Notes under the pieces: model-generated
What the model was told of the DNA's origin: nothing
The model's database searches: none
What the model saw: only the letters and a program-made list of their open reading frames with translations
From: Bacteroidota bacterium
GTDB taxonomy: Bacteria; Bacteroidota; Bacteroidia; Sphingobacteriales; Sphingobacteriaceae
Reading direction: 5' to 3'
Assembly: GCA_013286235.1 (NCBI GenBank)
Contig: JABDGE010000026.1
Span: forward strand, 1-45,899
DNA length: 45,899 bases
Made by a program: the position numbers and the translations under genes
In this document: positions 1-9,172 of the stretch, piece after piece
How the letters are laid out: every line of letters begins with the position of its first letter
How positions within the stretch are numbered: the stretch's first letter is position 1

Positions 1-365
1 TTGGGTGGGCGTTTGACGGAATCTAAATTAACGAATTGAGGCGAAACATAAGATAAAATAACCTTTTAGGCTGGAGCAATACGACGAAAACAATCCGTGC
101 CATCATTTGTTTATAGCCACAATGGCCAAAACCGCTTTTTGCAATTTTTTGGGATCAACTTAAATCTGCGGCGCGCCTGCAGGTCCAGTGTCCCGTTTTA
201 GCCAATGCAGCGATTTCGATTGATACACTAAATTAAAAATTAAGGCAGTGATATGCTAATTTAGCTACTATAAAATAATGCTTTGACGTGTGGTTTTTTT
301 GCTGTACAATTACAAACTTGCTGATACGTTTACCCTTACACAGCTTTTCTCTTTAGCCCCTTAAA
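1..365. other. Intergenic left edge, no gene seen
   Basis: No open frame with codon usage or motifs of a real gene was found here on either strand. It is AT-rich towards position 365 and presumably carries the promoter of the response regulator and kinase. A TTTG at about 282-285 could be a -33 element, but I find no convincing TAnnTTTG at the right distance. No terminator or RNA gene was recognised. Confidence 0.5.
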
Positions 366-751
366 ATGATGAAAACTATCCTCGTTATCGATGATAACAG
401 GGATACATTGGAGATATTAGAGGCGATAATCAGTGGGATGGATCTAAATGTGGTAACAATTCCTGATGTAATTCCTGTTAGTAAAATTCGTAAAATAAAC
501 CCGGCATTGGTTATTTTAGACCATTGGCTGCCGTCTGGATATGGTGGTGACTACTGCCTGAAAATTAAGACAAACCGGAAACTAAACACATGCCAGTTAT
601 ACTAATGTCAGCAACCCTGGATATTAGCCTTGTTGCGAGGGAAAAATGTGCCAATGGCCACTTGGACAAGCCATTTGAAGTTGATGATCTTGAGAAATTG
701 ATCAAACGCTTTGTTCCAATTGCTGACAAACTTTTAGCCACAAAATTATGA
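366..751 (+). pseudogene. Single-domain response regulator, broken by one frameshift
   Basis: This encodes a CheY-like receiver domain that would accept phosphate from a histidine kinase, most likely the one next door. The first frame (366-605) has the acidic pair Asp9-Asp10 and the phospho-acceptor Asp52 in LVILDHWLPSG, then stops. From about 588 a second frame continues without a break as MPVILMSATLDIS and, further on, LDKPFEVDDLEKLI. That supplies the conserved Ser/Thr region and the Lys-Pro motif of receiver domains. Together they make a normal-length receiver of about 128 residues. The second frame ends at a TGA that overlaps the kinase ATG (ATGA), as expected for a coupled operon. One lost base around 585-592 explains everything. 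It may be real decay, a sequencing indel or, less likely, programmed frameshifting; no slippery run is obvious. Confidence 0.8.
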
Positions 752-3700
752 CGAAGTCACACAGGCAATCGAATAAAGTTCATACTAATGGAGAGTTACC
801 GCAATCCGGTCAATTGACTCATCATGAGCTCAACCTGGCCTATGACCTTCTTCCTATAGGCGTTTTGGCTATCGACGCCGGCGGTATAATCACTTATGCT
901 AACGGCACGGCGCCCGGGTATTGTAATTTGCAAAAAGAGGAAATATTGGGCCGGCATCTATTCAGCTTTTGCAAGGATGAGTCGAAAGGAAGGGAAAACG
1001 AAGGACGAATTACCCGGCTGGAAGAAATTGCGGACCAGGAATTCAGGATCAATTCGCGTCAGGGTGAAAGGTGTGTGTTGATCAGCTCGAAAGTTAATCA
1101 TAGTACGGAAGCCGATGTTCAAACCTATCTTTTCATCCGCGACATTTCTAAAGTAAAGAAAAGGGAAAACCTCTTTTCTTATTTAAACCAGGCTGCGACG
1201 GCACTGGCCAGGACCCGTGACACGCGTGGCGCCCTTGAATTGATAGCACAATTTATTGTGCCAAAATTTGCCGACTGGTTTACGGTTGATAAGTTGGCCG
1301 AAAACCGCCTTGAACTGTTGATTTTAAAACACGCCGACCCGGCAAAAATTGAATGGGCGTATCAATACCGTAAAAACTATCCGGCTGATCTTAACGCCAA
1401 CAGCGGGCCTGCGCTTGTGCTAAAAACCGGGAAACCCGGTTTTGTCCCGGTGGTAACGGAACAAATGATAGACTTGTTGATCACCGACCCCGTGCAGCGT
1501 GGGGAAGTAAACAAAATCGGTTTACATTCTGTGATCATCACGCCAATGTCAACCGGCGATAGAACCACAGGCCTGGTAAACTTTATTTCGTCGGACCCGG
1601 GCCGCAACTTTGATGAGACAGACCTTGAATTTGCTCAAAACTTTGCCAACCTGATCGCCCTGGCCCTTGAGAATACACGTTTGAATGAAGATGCTACCCG
1701 CGAATTGGTTTTACGTAAGAAAAGCGAAGATCAGTCCAGGTTTTTAACCGATGCTATACCACATAAGTTATGGACATCGGGTCCTGATGGCCGCGCCACT
1801 TATTATAACCAACAATGGCATGATTATACGGGCATTATAGGATTCGAAGCTTTAAGAGAAAAGATTTGGGATTTTATTCACCCCGAGGACCGCGCGATAG
1901 CGGCGGTGGAATGGCCGGCTGCGATTGAACGTGGTGAGCCAATGGAAATGGAACACCGGCTAAGGCGTTATGACGGTGTTTACAGATGGCACCTTAGCCG
2001 TTTTACAGCCTATAAAAATGACGCCGGACAAGCCGTTCTGTGGATAGGTACAAGTACTGATATACACGAGCAGAAAACTGCGGGAATGGAACTGGCCGCA
2101 ACCAATGAAGAGCTGGCGGCGGTGAATGAAGAACTATCTGCAGCCAATGAAGAACTGGTTGCAGTGAATGAAGAGGTGGCAGCAACCAACGAAGAACTGG
2201 CTGAAACGCAGCGGACACTGGAACAATCCAATGCAGAACTTGCCGAACGTGAATCGAGGCTGCGAATGGCTATTGACTCCACCAATTTAGGTACATGGGA
2301 CTACAACCCGTTAAGCGGCGACTTATACTGGTCGGAAGAGTGTAAAGCCATATTTGGACTGCCCGCCGGCCAGGCCATCACGTTTGAATCATTTGCCAGC
2401 CGGATCCATCCTGATGACAAAGTACGCGCAGGCCGTGAATTTGAGGAATCGATTGCGTCGGAAACCAAGGGGCACTACGATATAACTTACCGGATAATTC
2501 GCTTTGACAATGAAGAAACGCGGTGGGTAAGGGCGCAGGGAACTGCACTATTTGATACCAATGGCCTGGCGACCCGTTTCCTGGGTACGGTGCTGGATAT
2601 TACCGAAAATAAACTGGCCCGGGAAAGCATCGAGCGGAGTGAAAAGCTTTTCAGGTCCATCATTTTAAATATTCCAAAATCGCTGATCATCGTCATCGAT
2701 CGAAACCACCGCTATGTGACCATTGAAGGCGATATTATGGAGAAGATGGGCTATAACCGCAGGGATTATGAAGGGAAGCACCCGGCGGAAATATCGCCCG
2801 AACGTTATGAAGCCGCCAGGAGCCTGTATGAAAGGGTGATAGCAGGCGAAAAGTTTTCCGTTGAGCGCAAAACTGAAAACGGCGACAACTACATTGTACA
2901 CTTTGTGCCGCTTAAAAACGCAGATAATGAAGTGGAGGCCGGGCTGATCATCGCGCTTGACATCACCGACATCAAACAAGCCGAAGAAAGGAGCGCTAAA
3001 CTGGCGGCTATTGTCGAATCGTCAGACGATGCGATTGTCAGCAAGTCGTTTGACAGCGTGATTACCAGTTGGAATGATGCGGCAGAAAGAATGTTCGGTT
3101 ACACGGCTGAAGAGATGATCGGGCAAACGATCTATAAGATCATCCCTTCCGATCGCCATGACGAAGAAATAATGATCCTGGCACATTTGAAAGAAGGCAA
3201 ATCGGTCGAGCACTTTGAAACGAAGCGAATTACAAAGGACGGCCTGTTGGTGGATGTTTCCCTTACCATATCACCCGTTAAGGACCGACAGGGAAAAGTC
3301 ATAGGCATATCCAAAATAGCGCGCGATATCACTGAAAAGAAGCAGGAAGAACAACGCAAAAACGATTTCATCGGCATGGTTAGCCACGAGCTGAAAACGC
3401 CGCTCACCTCGCTCACTGGCATCATCCAGGTTACCAACGCCAAACTGAGGACCAGCGACGATCCGTTTTTAGCCGGCGCTATGGAAAGGGCAAATATCCA
3501 GGTAAAAAGGATGACAGGCATGATAAACGGGTTCCTTAACATCTCGCGACTGGAGGCGGGCAAGATGTCGCTTGAAATGCAGGTCTTCGACCTGGGCGAA
3601 CTCCTCCGGGAAATTGCGGACGAGACTAAGCTTATCGTCAATACACATACAGTGACACTCGTAGGGTCAGGGCGTGTAAGCGTTAATGCCGACCGGGACA

Positions 3701-4032
3701 AGATAAGTTCGGTGGTTTCCAACCTTCTCAGCAATGCGGTAAAATATTCGCAAAAGGGCAGGCCGATCGAATTAGCTTACGGGGTTGCAGGAGATATGGC
3801 CAATATTAGCGTGAAAGACGAAGGCATCGGGATCAAACCGGAAGATATTGAAAAAGTATTCGAGCGCTATTACCGGATCGAGACTGACTACTCGCGGCAT
3901 ATTTCCGGCTTCGGGATCGGGCTGTACCTGAGCTCAGAGATCGTTAAACGGCATAACGGCGCCATATGGGTAGAAAGCGAATTTGGAAAAGGATCGACGT
4001 TTTATTTTACGCTGCCGCTAACAAAAAATTAA
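748..4032 (+). CDS. Multi-PAS/GAF sensor histidine kinase
   Basis: A 1094-residue soluble sensor kinase. The order is a PAS domain (about 33-134), a GAF domain (about 140-305), PAS (325-440), a coiled-coil linker (about 450-505), three more PAS domains (about 510-630, 635-745, 750-865), HisKA and HATPase_c. The phospho-acceptor is His880 in SHELKTP. The ATPase shows the N box (SNLLSNAVKYS), the G1 box (DEGIGI) and a late GFGIGLYL box. I see no signal peptide or transmembrane helix, so it should sense a cytoplasmic cue, with GAF and PAS pockets as likely ligand sites. The linker is a striking run of NEEL-containing heptads. The ATG overlaps the stop of the upstream receiver gene, so the two form one phosphorelay unit. 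The ligand and target genes cannot be told from the sequence. Confidence 0.9.
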   Translation: MTKSHRQSNKVHTNGELPQSGQLTHHELNLAYDLLPIGVLAIDAGGIITYANGTAPGYCNLQKEEILGRHLFSFCKDESKGRENEGRITRLEEIADQEFRINSRQGERCVLISSKVNHSTEADVQTYLFIRDISKVKKRENLFSYLNQAATALARTRDTRGALELIAQFIVPKFADWFTVDKLAENRLELLILKHADPAKIEWAYQYRKNYPADLNANSGPALVLKTGKPGFVPVVTEQMIDLLITDPVQRGEVNKIGLHSVIITPMSTGDRTTGLVNFISSDPGRNFDETDLEFAQNFANLIALALENTRLNEDATRELVLRKKSEDQSRFLTDAIPHKLWTSGPDGRATYYNQQWHDYTGIIGFEALREKIWDFIHPEDRAIAAVEWPAAIERGEPMEMEHRLRRYDGVYRWHLSRFTAYKNDAGQAVLWIGTSTDIHEQKTAGMELAATNEELAAVNEELSAANEELVAVNEEVAATNEELAETQRTLEQSNAELAERESRLRMAIDSTNLGTWDYNPLSGDLYWSEECKAIFGLPAGQAITFESFASRIHPDDKVRAGREFEESIASETKGHYDITYRIIRFDNEETRWVRAQGTALFDTNGLATRFLGTVLDITENKLARESIERSEKLFRSIILNIPKSLIIVIDRNHRYVTIEGDIMEKMGYNRRDYEGKHPAEISPERYEAARSLYERVIAGEKFSVERKTENGDNYIVHFVPLKNADNEVEAGLIIALDITDIKQAEERSAKLAAIVESSDDAIVSKSFDSVITSWNDAAERMFGYTAEEMIGQTIYKIIPSDRHDEEIMILAHLKEGKSVEHFETKRITKDGLLVDVSLTISPVKDRQGKVIGISKIARDITEKKQEEQRKNDFIGMVSHELKTPLTSLTGIIQVTNAKLRTSDDPFLAGAMERANIQVKRMTGMINGFLNISRLEAGKMSLEMQVFDLGELLREIADETKLIVNTHTVTLVGSGRVSVNADRDKISSVVSNLLSNAVKYSQKGRPIELAYGVAGDMANISVKDEGIGIKPEDIEKVFERYYRIETDYSRHISGFGIGLYLSSEIVKRHNGAIWVESEFGKGSTFYFTLPLTKN

Positions 4033-4129
4033 ATGCGAGAGAAAGACCAGGGGGGCTAACTATAAAAACGACCCGGACTCTTTTACTACCAAGGTGTAGT
4101 TAGTATCCGCATCTCATAGAAAACCCTCC

Positions 4130-6577
4130 CTATTTTGCCTCATCAATTGCTTTTACTGCTGCGTCCACTTCGCTGGCTGATTGGGTGTCATTTTGTTGTA
4201 CCCGCGCTTCTTTAATTTTTACAAGGTACCTGGAAATGTAAGGCGCGGCCCCGCTATCTTTATATTTGATGCCCATTTGTTTCAGCTCTTCTATCCCTTG
4301 CTGCACGTAGCCCGGGTTTTTTAACCGGCCTATCATTTCGGAAAATTTTTCTGTGAGATGAATTTGCTCCTGCAGTGTACCACTAACATAGCGGCTGTAC
4401 ACATAGGGCCATTTGGCATCACCGCCGGTTGTAGCGTATACCCTCACAATTTGCTGAGTAAGATCCCCTTCGTTGTCATTTTCAAATTTGAGGGCTTCCT
4501 GCATCGCTAAATTGGGGTCCATCTCATTTATACCATGAAGGCCTGCGGCTTCTACCTCGTACGAGGGGCTGGCCAATGCTTTTTCGAAGAGCTTCAAGTT
4601 CGCCTGAGTCTTTAAGGGCGCCAGGGAAACGAGTGCGGCGGCGCGCACCAGATTGTTTTTGTCATTTTGCGCCAGGTCGGTCAATTGGGGTATAGCGGCT
4701 TTTTCCAGGTCTTGGTTTATATTTCGGATATCCTCCTTGTTAATATTAAGCGCTTGTATCGCCTTGTTTCTAAGGCCTGAAAAACGATCGTGCAAGGCCG
4801 CCACAATGATAGCCTGGGCAGCTTTTTCATCTTCGTTTTTTGACGCAAAATCTATCGCTTCATACCGGTCGAGATAAAGAGGGGCATGCTCATATTGAAA
4901 AGCAAACTCTGCGGCGGTCTTGTGATCGGTTTTTTGAGCCACTAGCACCTTATCCGCATCAAAATTTATTAAATCGGGTTTTGATGCGATATTGAACTTT
5001 AAAGTATCCAACCTGGTGCTGATCACAACCTGGTGGCGCTCGATTTTATTGCCTGCATAGATGTCTATTGCTACCGGTAATTCAAATACCTGGCCCTCCT
5101 GGGTTTGAGACAATACCATTGTTTCGGTTTTTGTATTGTCGTTCCACTTGTAACTAATGTCTAAAATGGGGTGACCGGCTCCAAAATACCACTGGTTAAA
5201 AAACCAGTTCAAATCAAGTCCGCTGGCCTCCTCCATTGCCAGGCGCAATCGTGTGACGTCGGCGTTGCCAAAGGCATTCGTTGCCAGGTAAATATGCAAC
5301 CCCTTGTAGAAGGCATCGTTACCCAAATAATTGCGGAGCATATTTAATATCCGCCCGCCTTTGTCGTAAGTGACGCCATTAAACACATCGCCGATATTTT
5401 TATAGTAGAAATTAACCAGCGGGATCTTGTAATTCGCCGGGTTACCCAGGTATCCCTGCAGTCCGTTTTCGAGGTGCTCGTCGGCTGCATCCTTCCCATA
5501 TTTATGTTCCAGCCAGATGATCTCGCCGAAGTTGTCGAACGATTCGTTCAGGGTAAGGTTACTCCAGCTTTCACACGTTACATAGTCGCCGAACCATTGG
5601 TGGAAAAGTTCATGTTCGACACCGGGATTGTAATATTGATCCAAAAGCTCGCGGCGGGTGCTCTGGCTGCCGAATACATTGGCGGTTGTGTTTTCCATGG
5701 CGCCGCTCACATAGTCGCGCACCACTACCGTTGAATATTTATTCCACGGATAATCTACGCCGGTCACTTTTGAGAAAAAACCAATGGCTTCCGGCACATC
5801 GCCAAACATATCAACAGCGTAGGGGGCGTATTTTGGTTCGAGGTAGTAGCTTACTTCTTTTCCATGCCAGCTGGTTTTATAAATCTTGAAATCTCCAACG
5901 GCCATCATAAACAAGTAGGGCGCATTTGGCAGGTCCATTTTCCAGGTATCAGTCCGGGTGCCACCCTGGTGATTTTTTTGAGAAGCAAGCCGGCCGTTTG
6001 ATAAGGTTACATACTTAGCAGGAACGGTCATGCTTAGCTCCGACGTTGTTTTTTGATCGGGCTTATCGATCGTGGGGAACCAGCCTGAGGAACTTTCGGG
6101 TTCGCCTTCTGTCCATATCTCGGTTGGCTTATCTTTCTCGCTCCCATCGGGGTTAATAAAATACAGGCCTTTTTCATTTTTCCGAAGGCCTTTTCGCTGG
6201 TTGGGCTTAGCCGTGTAATCCAGGTAGATAACATAGTTTTCTGCCCGGCGGTACGCTCGGTCCAGGTTGATGCGCAGGCTAAGGCTGTCATAATTGAACT
6301 TTAGGGGGATGGTTTGACCCTTTTCAACTATCGCAACAGTGTGAATATCCATTCCTTTTGCATCCAGTCGCAAACTATCAGTCGGGTAAAAATGGGGGTG
6401 TAAGGTTATCCATTCCTTACCATACAAATAACATTTTTTATAGTCAAACTGCACGTCGAGCCTGGTATGTACCAGGTCGTTAATTTTAACTGGCGTTTCC
6501 CGGTAAGGAAGGGATTGGGCATTCAGGCTGCCGGATAAACCGCAGGCCACAATCAATGTGACGAAAAAATATTTCAT
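4130..6577 (-). CDS. Exported M1-family zinc aminopeptidase
   Basis: An 815-residue peptidase that removes N-terminal residues from peptides. It opens with a signal peptide (residues 1-20, ending LNA-Q), so it acts in the periplasm or outside the cell. The family signatures are intact: the exopeptidase motif GAMEN (292-296), the zinc site HELFH (His322, His326, catalytic Glu323) and the third ligand Glu345 in LNESF. The N-terminal part is the beta-rich M1 domain, and the last third (about 560-800) is helical and HEAT-like. The length is normal for Bacteroidota M1 enzymes. It is transcribed towards the kinase and separated from it by a 97-base convergent gap. A palindromic element and a TAnnTTTG box lie directly upstream. 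Confidence 0.93.
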   Translation of the reverse strand: MKYFFVTLIVACGLSGSLNAQSLPYRETPVKINDLVHTRLDVQFDYKKCYLYGKEWITLHPHFYPTDSLRLDAKGMDIHTVAIVEKGQTIPLKFNYDSLSLRINLDRAYRRAENYVIYLDYTAKPNQRKGLRKNEKGLYFINPDGSEKDKPTEIWTEGEPESSSGWFPTIDKPDQKTTSELSMTVPAKYVTLSNGRLASQKNHQGGTRTDTWKMDLPNAPYLFMMAVGDFKIYKTSWHGKEVSYYLEPKYAPYAVDMFGDVPEAIGFFSKVTGVDYPWNKYSTVVVRDYVSGAMENTTANVFGSQSTRRELLDQYYNPGVEHELFHQWFGDYVTCESWSNLTLNESFDNFGEIIWLEHKYGKDAADEHLENGLQGYLGNPANYKIPLVNFYYKNIGDVFNGVTYDKGGRILNMLRNYLGNDAFYKGLHIYLATNAFGNADVTRLRLAMEEASGLDLNWFFNQWYFGAGHPILDISYKWNDNTKTETMVLSQTQEGQVFELPVAIDIYAGNKIERHQVVISTRLDTLKFNIASKPDLINFDADKVLVAQKTDHKTAAEFAFQYEHAPLYLDRYEAIDFASKNEDEKAAQAIIVAALHDRFSGLRNKAIQALNINKEDIRNINQDLEKAAIPQLTDLAQNDKNNLVRAAALVSLAPLKTQANLKLFEKALASPSYEVEAAGLHGINEMDPNLAMQEALKFENDNEGDLTQQIVRVYATTGGDAKWPYVYSRYVSGTLQEQIHLTEKFSEMIGRLKNPGYVQQGIEELKQMGIKYKDSGAAPYISRYLVKIKEARVQQNDTQSASEVDAAVKAIDEAK

Positions 6578-6598
6578 GTCTTCAGTAATCTAATTGGT

Positions 6599-6632
6599 CA
6601 AATATAGTACTATTTATTACATAGTACTATAT
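6599..6632 (-). promoter_or_regulatory. -7 box and paired palindrome upstream of M1 peptidase
   Basis: On the minus strand TATATTTG (6606-6599) matches the Bacteroidota -7 consensus TAnnTTTG, 22 bases before the peptidase ATG. Overlapping it are two copies of the 10-bp palindrome ATAGTACTAT, separated by seven bases. Together they form a perfect 12-bp inverted repeat (6602-6613 and 6621-6632). This looks like a repressor or activator site covering the promoter. No TTG at the usual -33 spacing was found. The regulator is unknown. Confidence 0.5.
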
Positions 6633-6691
6633 TTTTCAAGTTTTATTTTGACTGAATGGTCTGAGCAGGTTTTTCCCGTGTTTTGCTCCAT

Positions 6692-6721
6692 AAAAAAGCC
6701 CGGTCGCAATGGGCCAGGCTT
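6692..6721 (-). terminator. Rho-independent terminator
   Basis: Read on the minus strand, an eight-pair stem (AAGCC.GG with one mismatch) is followed by a run of six T. It lies just below the stop of the small exported peptide gene and is placed to end that transcript before it reaches the peptidase gene. Confidence 0.65.
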
Positions 6722-6739
6722 GAGCACATACCGTTTAAA

Positions 6740-6901
6740 TTACCGGTGCAGTCCCGGTGGCTTTTTGGTAGTGTCTCTTTTAACGGTATCTTTTTTGGTG
6801 TTCTTGTGTTTCGTGGTGTCCTGCTGAATGCCTGGGATGGCCGAGGCAAACGAGCCGATGGTGAACATGGACAACAAGAAGACTGCAATCAGCTTTTTCA
6901 T
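6740..6901 (-). CDS. Small exported Lys/Thr-rich peptide
   Basis: A 53-residue product that starts best at the ATG at 6901 (MKKLIAVFLLSMFTIGSFASA), a clear signal peptide. The same frame runs further upstream (to 6982), but those residues do not look like a protein start. The mature part is about 30 residues, rich in Lys, Thr and Asp (QDTTKHKNTKKDTVKRDTTKK). It has no cysteine and no recognisable domain. Such short exported basic peptides are common and mostly uncharacterised in Sphingobacteriaceae. A terminator follows directly. The function is unknown. Confidence 0.6.
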   Translation of the reverse strand: MKKLIAVFLLSMFTIGSFASAIPGIQQDTTKHKNTKKDTVKRDTTKKPPGLHR

Positions 6902-7286
6902 AGTTTTTAGATTATGGTTTACAGTAAACAATTTGGTATCACCGGCTAAAAAAAGAACATTTCGTTTAATATTATTAACCAATGATTAATAACAATAACT
7001 TTTTGAATTGGATTTTATTATGATTTAGATTAAGTTAAAGGATCGCACTCGTAGCTCCATTGGTACCAATGTTAATTTTAGGGGCGATTTTCCTGACGAT
7101 TCATTGCAGCGAAGGCCTTAACCGAACAACAAGATTACGCGGCAAGTCGGTAGATAATATGAAATTGTAAACCGGATTTAAGCCCCGCTTTCCCGATCAG
7201 CCCTATCTAACCTGAATTAGTATTGCATATCCTAATGTTACTACCAGGATTTAGTCCGGCCTAAAAGTTTACTTTAGATGAATTAA
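6902..7286. other. Intergenic region with a 14-bp palindrome
   Basis: No gene is seen. The stretch is AT-rich and must hold divergent promoters for the small peptide (minus) and the M50-like protein (plus). A perfect palindrome CATTGGTACCAATG at 7058-7071 is the only ordered element noticed and could be a protein-binding site. Its position about 215 bases from either start is far for an operator. Confidence 0.4.
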
Positions 7287-8102
7287 TTGTTTATCAGTTT
7301 GAAAAGACTTAGCGGTGTCGTTTTTAATTCAACTATACTTTTTGTTTGTGCTGCAACATTGCAAATGACGCTCCATGAATTGGGGCATTTTGTAGCCGCG
7401 ATATTGGTACATGCAAAAAATGTGACATTGCATCACAATTTTGTGTCAACCGACCTTTTTGCCATGTCAACGTCCCGTGCCGTTTTTTATTCGGGGGCCG
7501 GTCCATTGGTGAGTTTGCTTATCGGGATTTGCTTTCATTTGGTTTGCTACCGGCAAAAAAAGCGGGGCCTCGCATTTCTATTCAAACTTTACATGGCGGT
7601 TTTTGGGTACATCGGGTTCCTGGGCTATTTAGCGATAGCGCCGCTTTTTACCTATGGCGACACGGGATATATTTTTCAGGCGCTACACTTTCCCACCTGG
7701 CTAACCATCGTGATTGCTATCATGGGAGCACTGGTACTCTATTTAATTATCAGTAAATTGATGAGGTTTTTTGTAGAAATGGGAACCGGCAGTATTATTG
7801 CCGACAAAAAATCCAGGCGAACCTTTATGCGTGCACTTATCTGTTATCCCTTATATATTGGTATCCTGGTTACTACGTTTCTCAATTTGCCTGTACCATC
7901 AGTCCTAAGCTTAATTTACCCGATATTCAGCCCATTTGCCTTAATGTGGGCATATGATAGCGCCATTGCGAAGCCCTACCCAACCGATAACATGAGCATT
8001 GATATAAATGGAATTAATAGAATTCAGCCTGTATGGCTAATTATTTTGTTTTTGATCATCGTTCTGAACCGGTTTTTGGTTTATGGAATCAACGTGAATT
8101 AG
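7287..8102 (+). CDS. M50-like membrane metalloprotease family protein
   Basis: A 271-residue integral membrane protein. A zinc-binding HELGH (His30, Glu31, His34) sits inside the first membrane segments. It is followed about 35 residues later by SGAGPLVSLL, like the AGP(L/x)N element of site-2 (M50) proteases. Several later hydrophobic segments (about 85-150, 185-215, 245-265) are consistent with a polytopic protein. The third zinc ligand (NPxxDG type) was not recognised, so activity is uncertain. The frame has no suitable ATG: the start is either TTG at 7287 or, more likely, TTG at 7299 (giving MKRLSG). The substrate is unknown. Confidence 0.6.
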   Translation: MFISLKRLSGVVFNSTILFVCAATLQMTLHELGHFVAAILVHAKNVTLHHNFVSTDLFAMSTSRAVFYSGAGPLVSLLIGICFHLVCYRQKKRGLAFLFKLYMAVFGYIGFLGYLAIAPLFTYGDTGYIFQALHFPTWLTIVIAIMGALVLYLIISKLMRFFVEMGTGSIIADKKSRRTFMRALICYPLYIGILVTTFLNLPVPSVLSLIYPIFSPFALMWAYDSAIAKPYPTDNMSIDINGINRIQPVWLIILFLIIVLNRFLVYGINVN

Positions 8103-8275
8103 CCAATATTTATGCTGATGGTCGTGTCACACCTCATGATTGGTACATGATTTAATAGGCCATTAGTACTCCTCTATTCAATGTGACCGGTTGTCATGTG
8201 TCATGTACCAGAATGCGGCACCAAATTATTATAATTGTATAATAATCAATCTCAACCCTTTAATCAGCTACCGCC

Positions 8276-9142
8276 ATGGTACAGTCAGTCAACCAAAGCC
8301 GTAAGGCAGTCCTGCTTTTTTTGTTGTTTACATTTGGATTAAGCTCGATATTTTATTTTTTGATCATCCAAACCGGTAAGCTTGGAAGCGGCTTCGGTAT
8401 GTATGTTACGGGCATCATGTGGTGTCCGGCAATGTCGGCATTTATTACTTCGAAAATACTTAAGCGCGAAATATCGGCCCTCGCGTGGCAATGGGGTAAA
8501 CCCAGATACCAGATATGGAGTTACCTGGTGCCATTGTTGTATAGCCTTGTCGCTTATCTGATCATCTGGGTAACTGGATGGGGTGGCTTTTATAACCACG
8601 AATTTGTTGGACAGATCGCCAAATCTTTCGGGTGGGAACATTTGCCAAAGGCTGCGATCATCCTGTTGTATTTTATTTTTACAGGCGTATTCGGTATGGC
8701 AGGCAGTTTAGCAACAGGTTTGGGCGAAGAAATAGGCTGGCGCGGCTTTTTAGTGCCCGAGTTATTCAAAACCATTAGTTATACAAAAACCTCCCTTTTG
8801 GTTGGCATCATATGGGCGATGTGGCATTTCCCGATCCTGATCTTTGCGGATTATAACAGCGGGACCCCTGCATGGTACGGCCTTAGCTGCTTTACCATTA
8901 TGGTGGTAAGCATCAGTTTTGTTTTTACCTGGTTCCGGTTAAAATCAGGCAGTTTATGGACAGGAGCCATATTGCATGCAAGCCATAACCTTTTTGTTCA
9001 ATCCATATTTACACCGCTTACTATATATAACAGTCATACCAAATATTTTATCGACGAATTTGGAGCTGTACTGCCCTTAGTTTGCCTGGGCCTGGCTATT
9101 TATTTTTGGACCAGGCGAAAGGAGCTGGCTAATGTGAAATAG
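8276..9142 (+). CDS. CPBP (CAAX/Abi) family intramembrane protease
   Basis: A 288-residue polytopic membrane protein of the CPBP family (Rce1/Abi type glutamic intramembrane proteases). The hallmark motifs are present: Glu151-Glu152 with Arg156 (GEEIGWRG), His184 in WAMWHFP, and a histidine pair in GAILHASHN (about 231-238). About seven to eight hydrophobic segments are visible. Bacterial members process membrane or lipid-modified peptides, and some give immunity to self-made bacteriocins; the substrate here cannot be inferred. It is a second intramembrane-protease-like gene directly after the M50-like one, with 173 bases between them, so they may or may not be co-transcribed. Confidence 0.85.
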   Translation: MVQSVNQSRKAVLLFLLFTFGLSSIFYFLIIQTGKLGSGFGMYVTGIMWCPAMSAFITSKILKREISALAWQWGKPRYQIWSYLVPLLYSLVAYLIIWVTGWGGFYNHEFVGQIAKSFGWEHLPKAAIILLYFIFTGVFGMAGSLATGLGEEIGWRGFLVPELFKTISYTKTSLLVGIIWAMWHFPILIFADYNSGTPAWYGLSCFTIMVVSISFVFTWFRLKSGSLWTGAILHASHNLFVQSIFTPLTIYNSHTKYFIDEFGAVLPLVCLGLAIYFWTRRKELANVK

Positions 9143-9172
9143 GCGATTCGCTTATCCTCCGCCGGACGTTTA

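Noticed and set aside
168..183. GGCGCGCC overlapping CCTGCAGG, like a cloning polylinker
   Set aside because: Both rare-cutter sites overlap, but the flanking bases are not vector sequence and no other vector feature is seen; probably chance.
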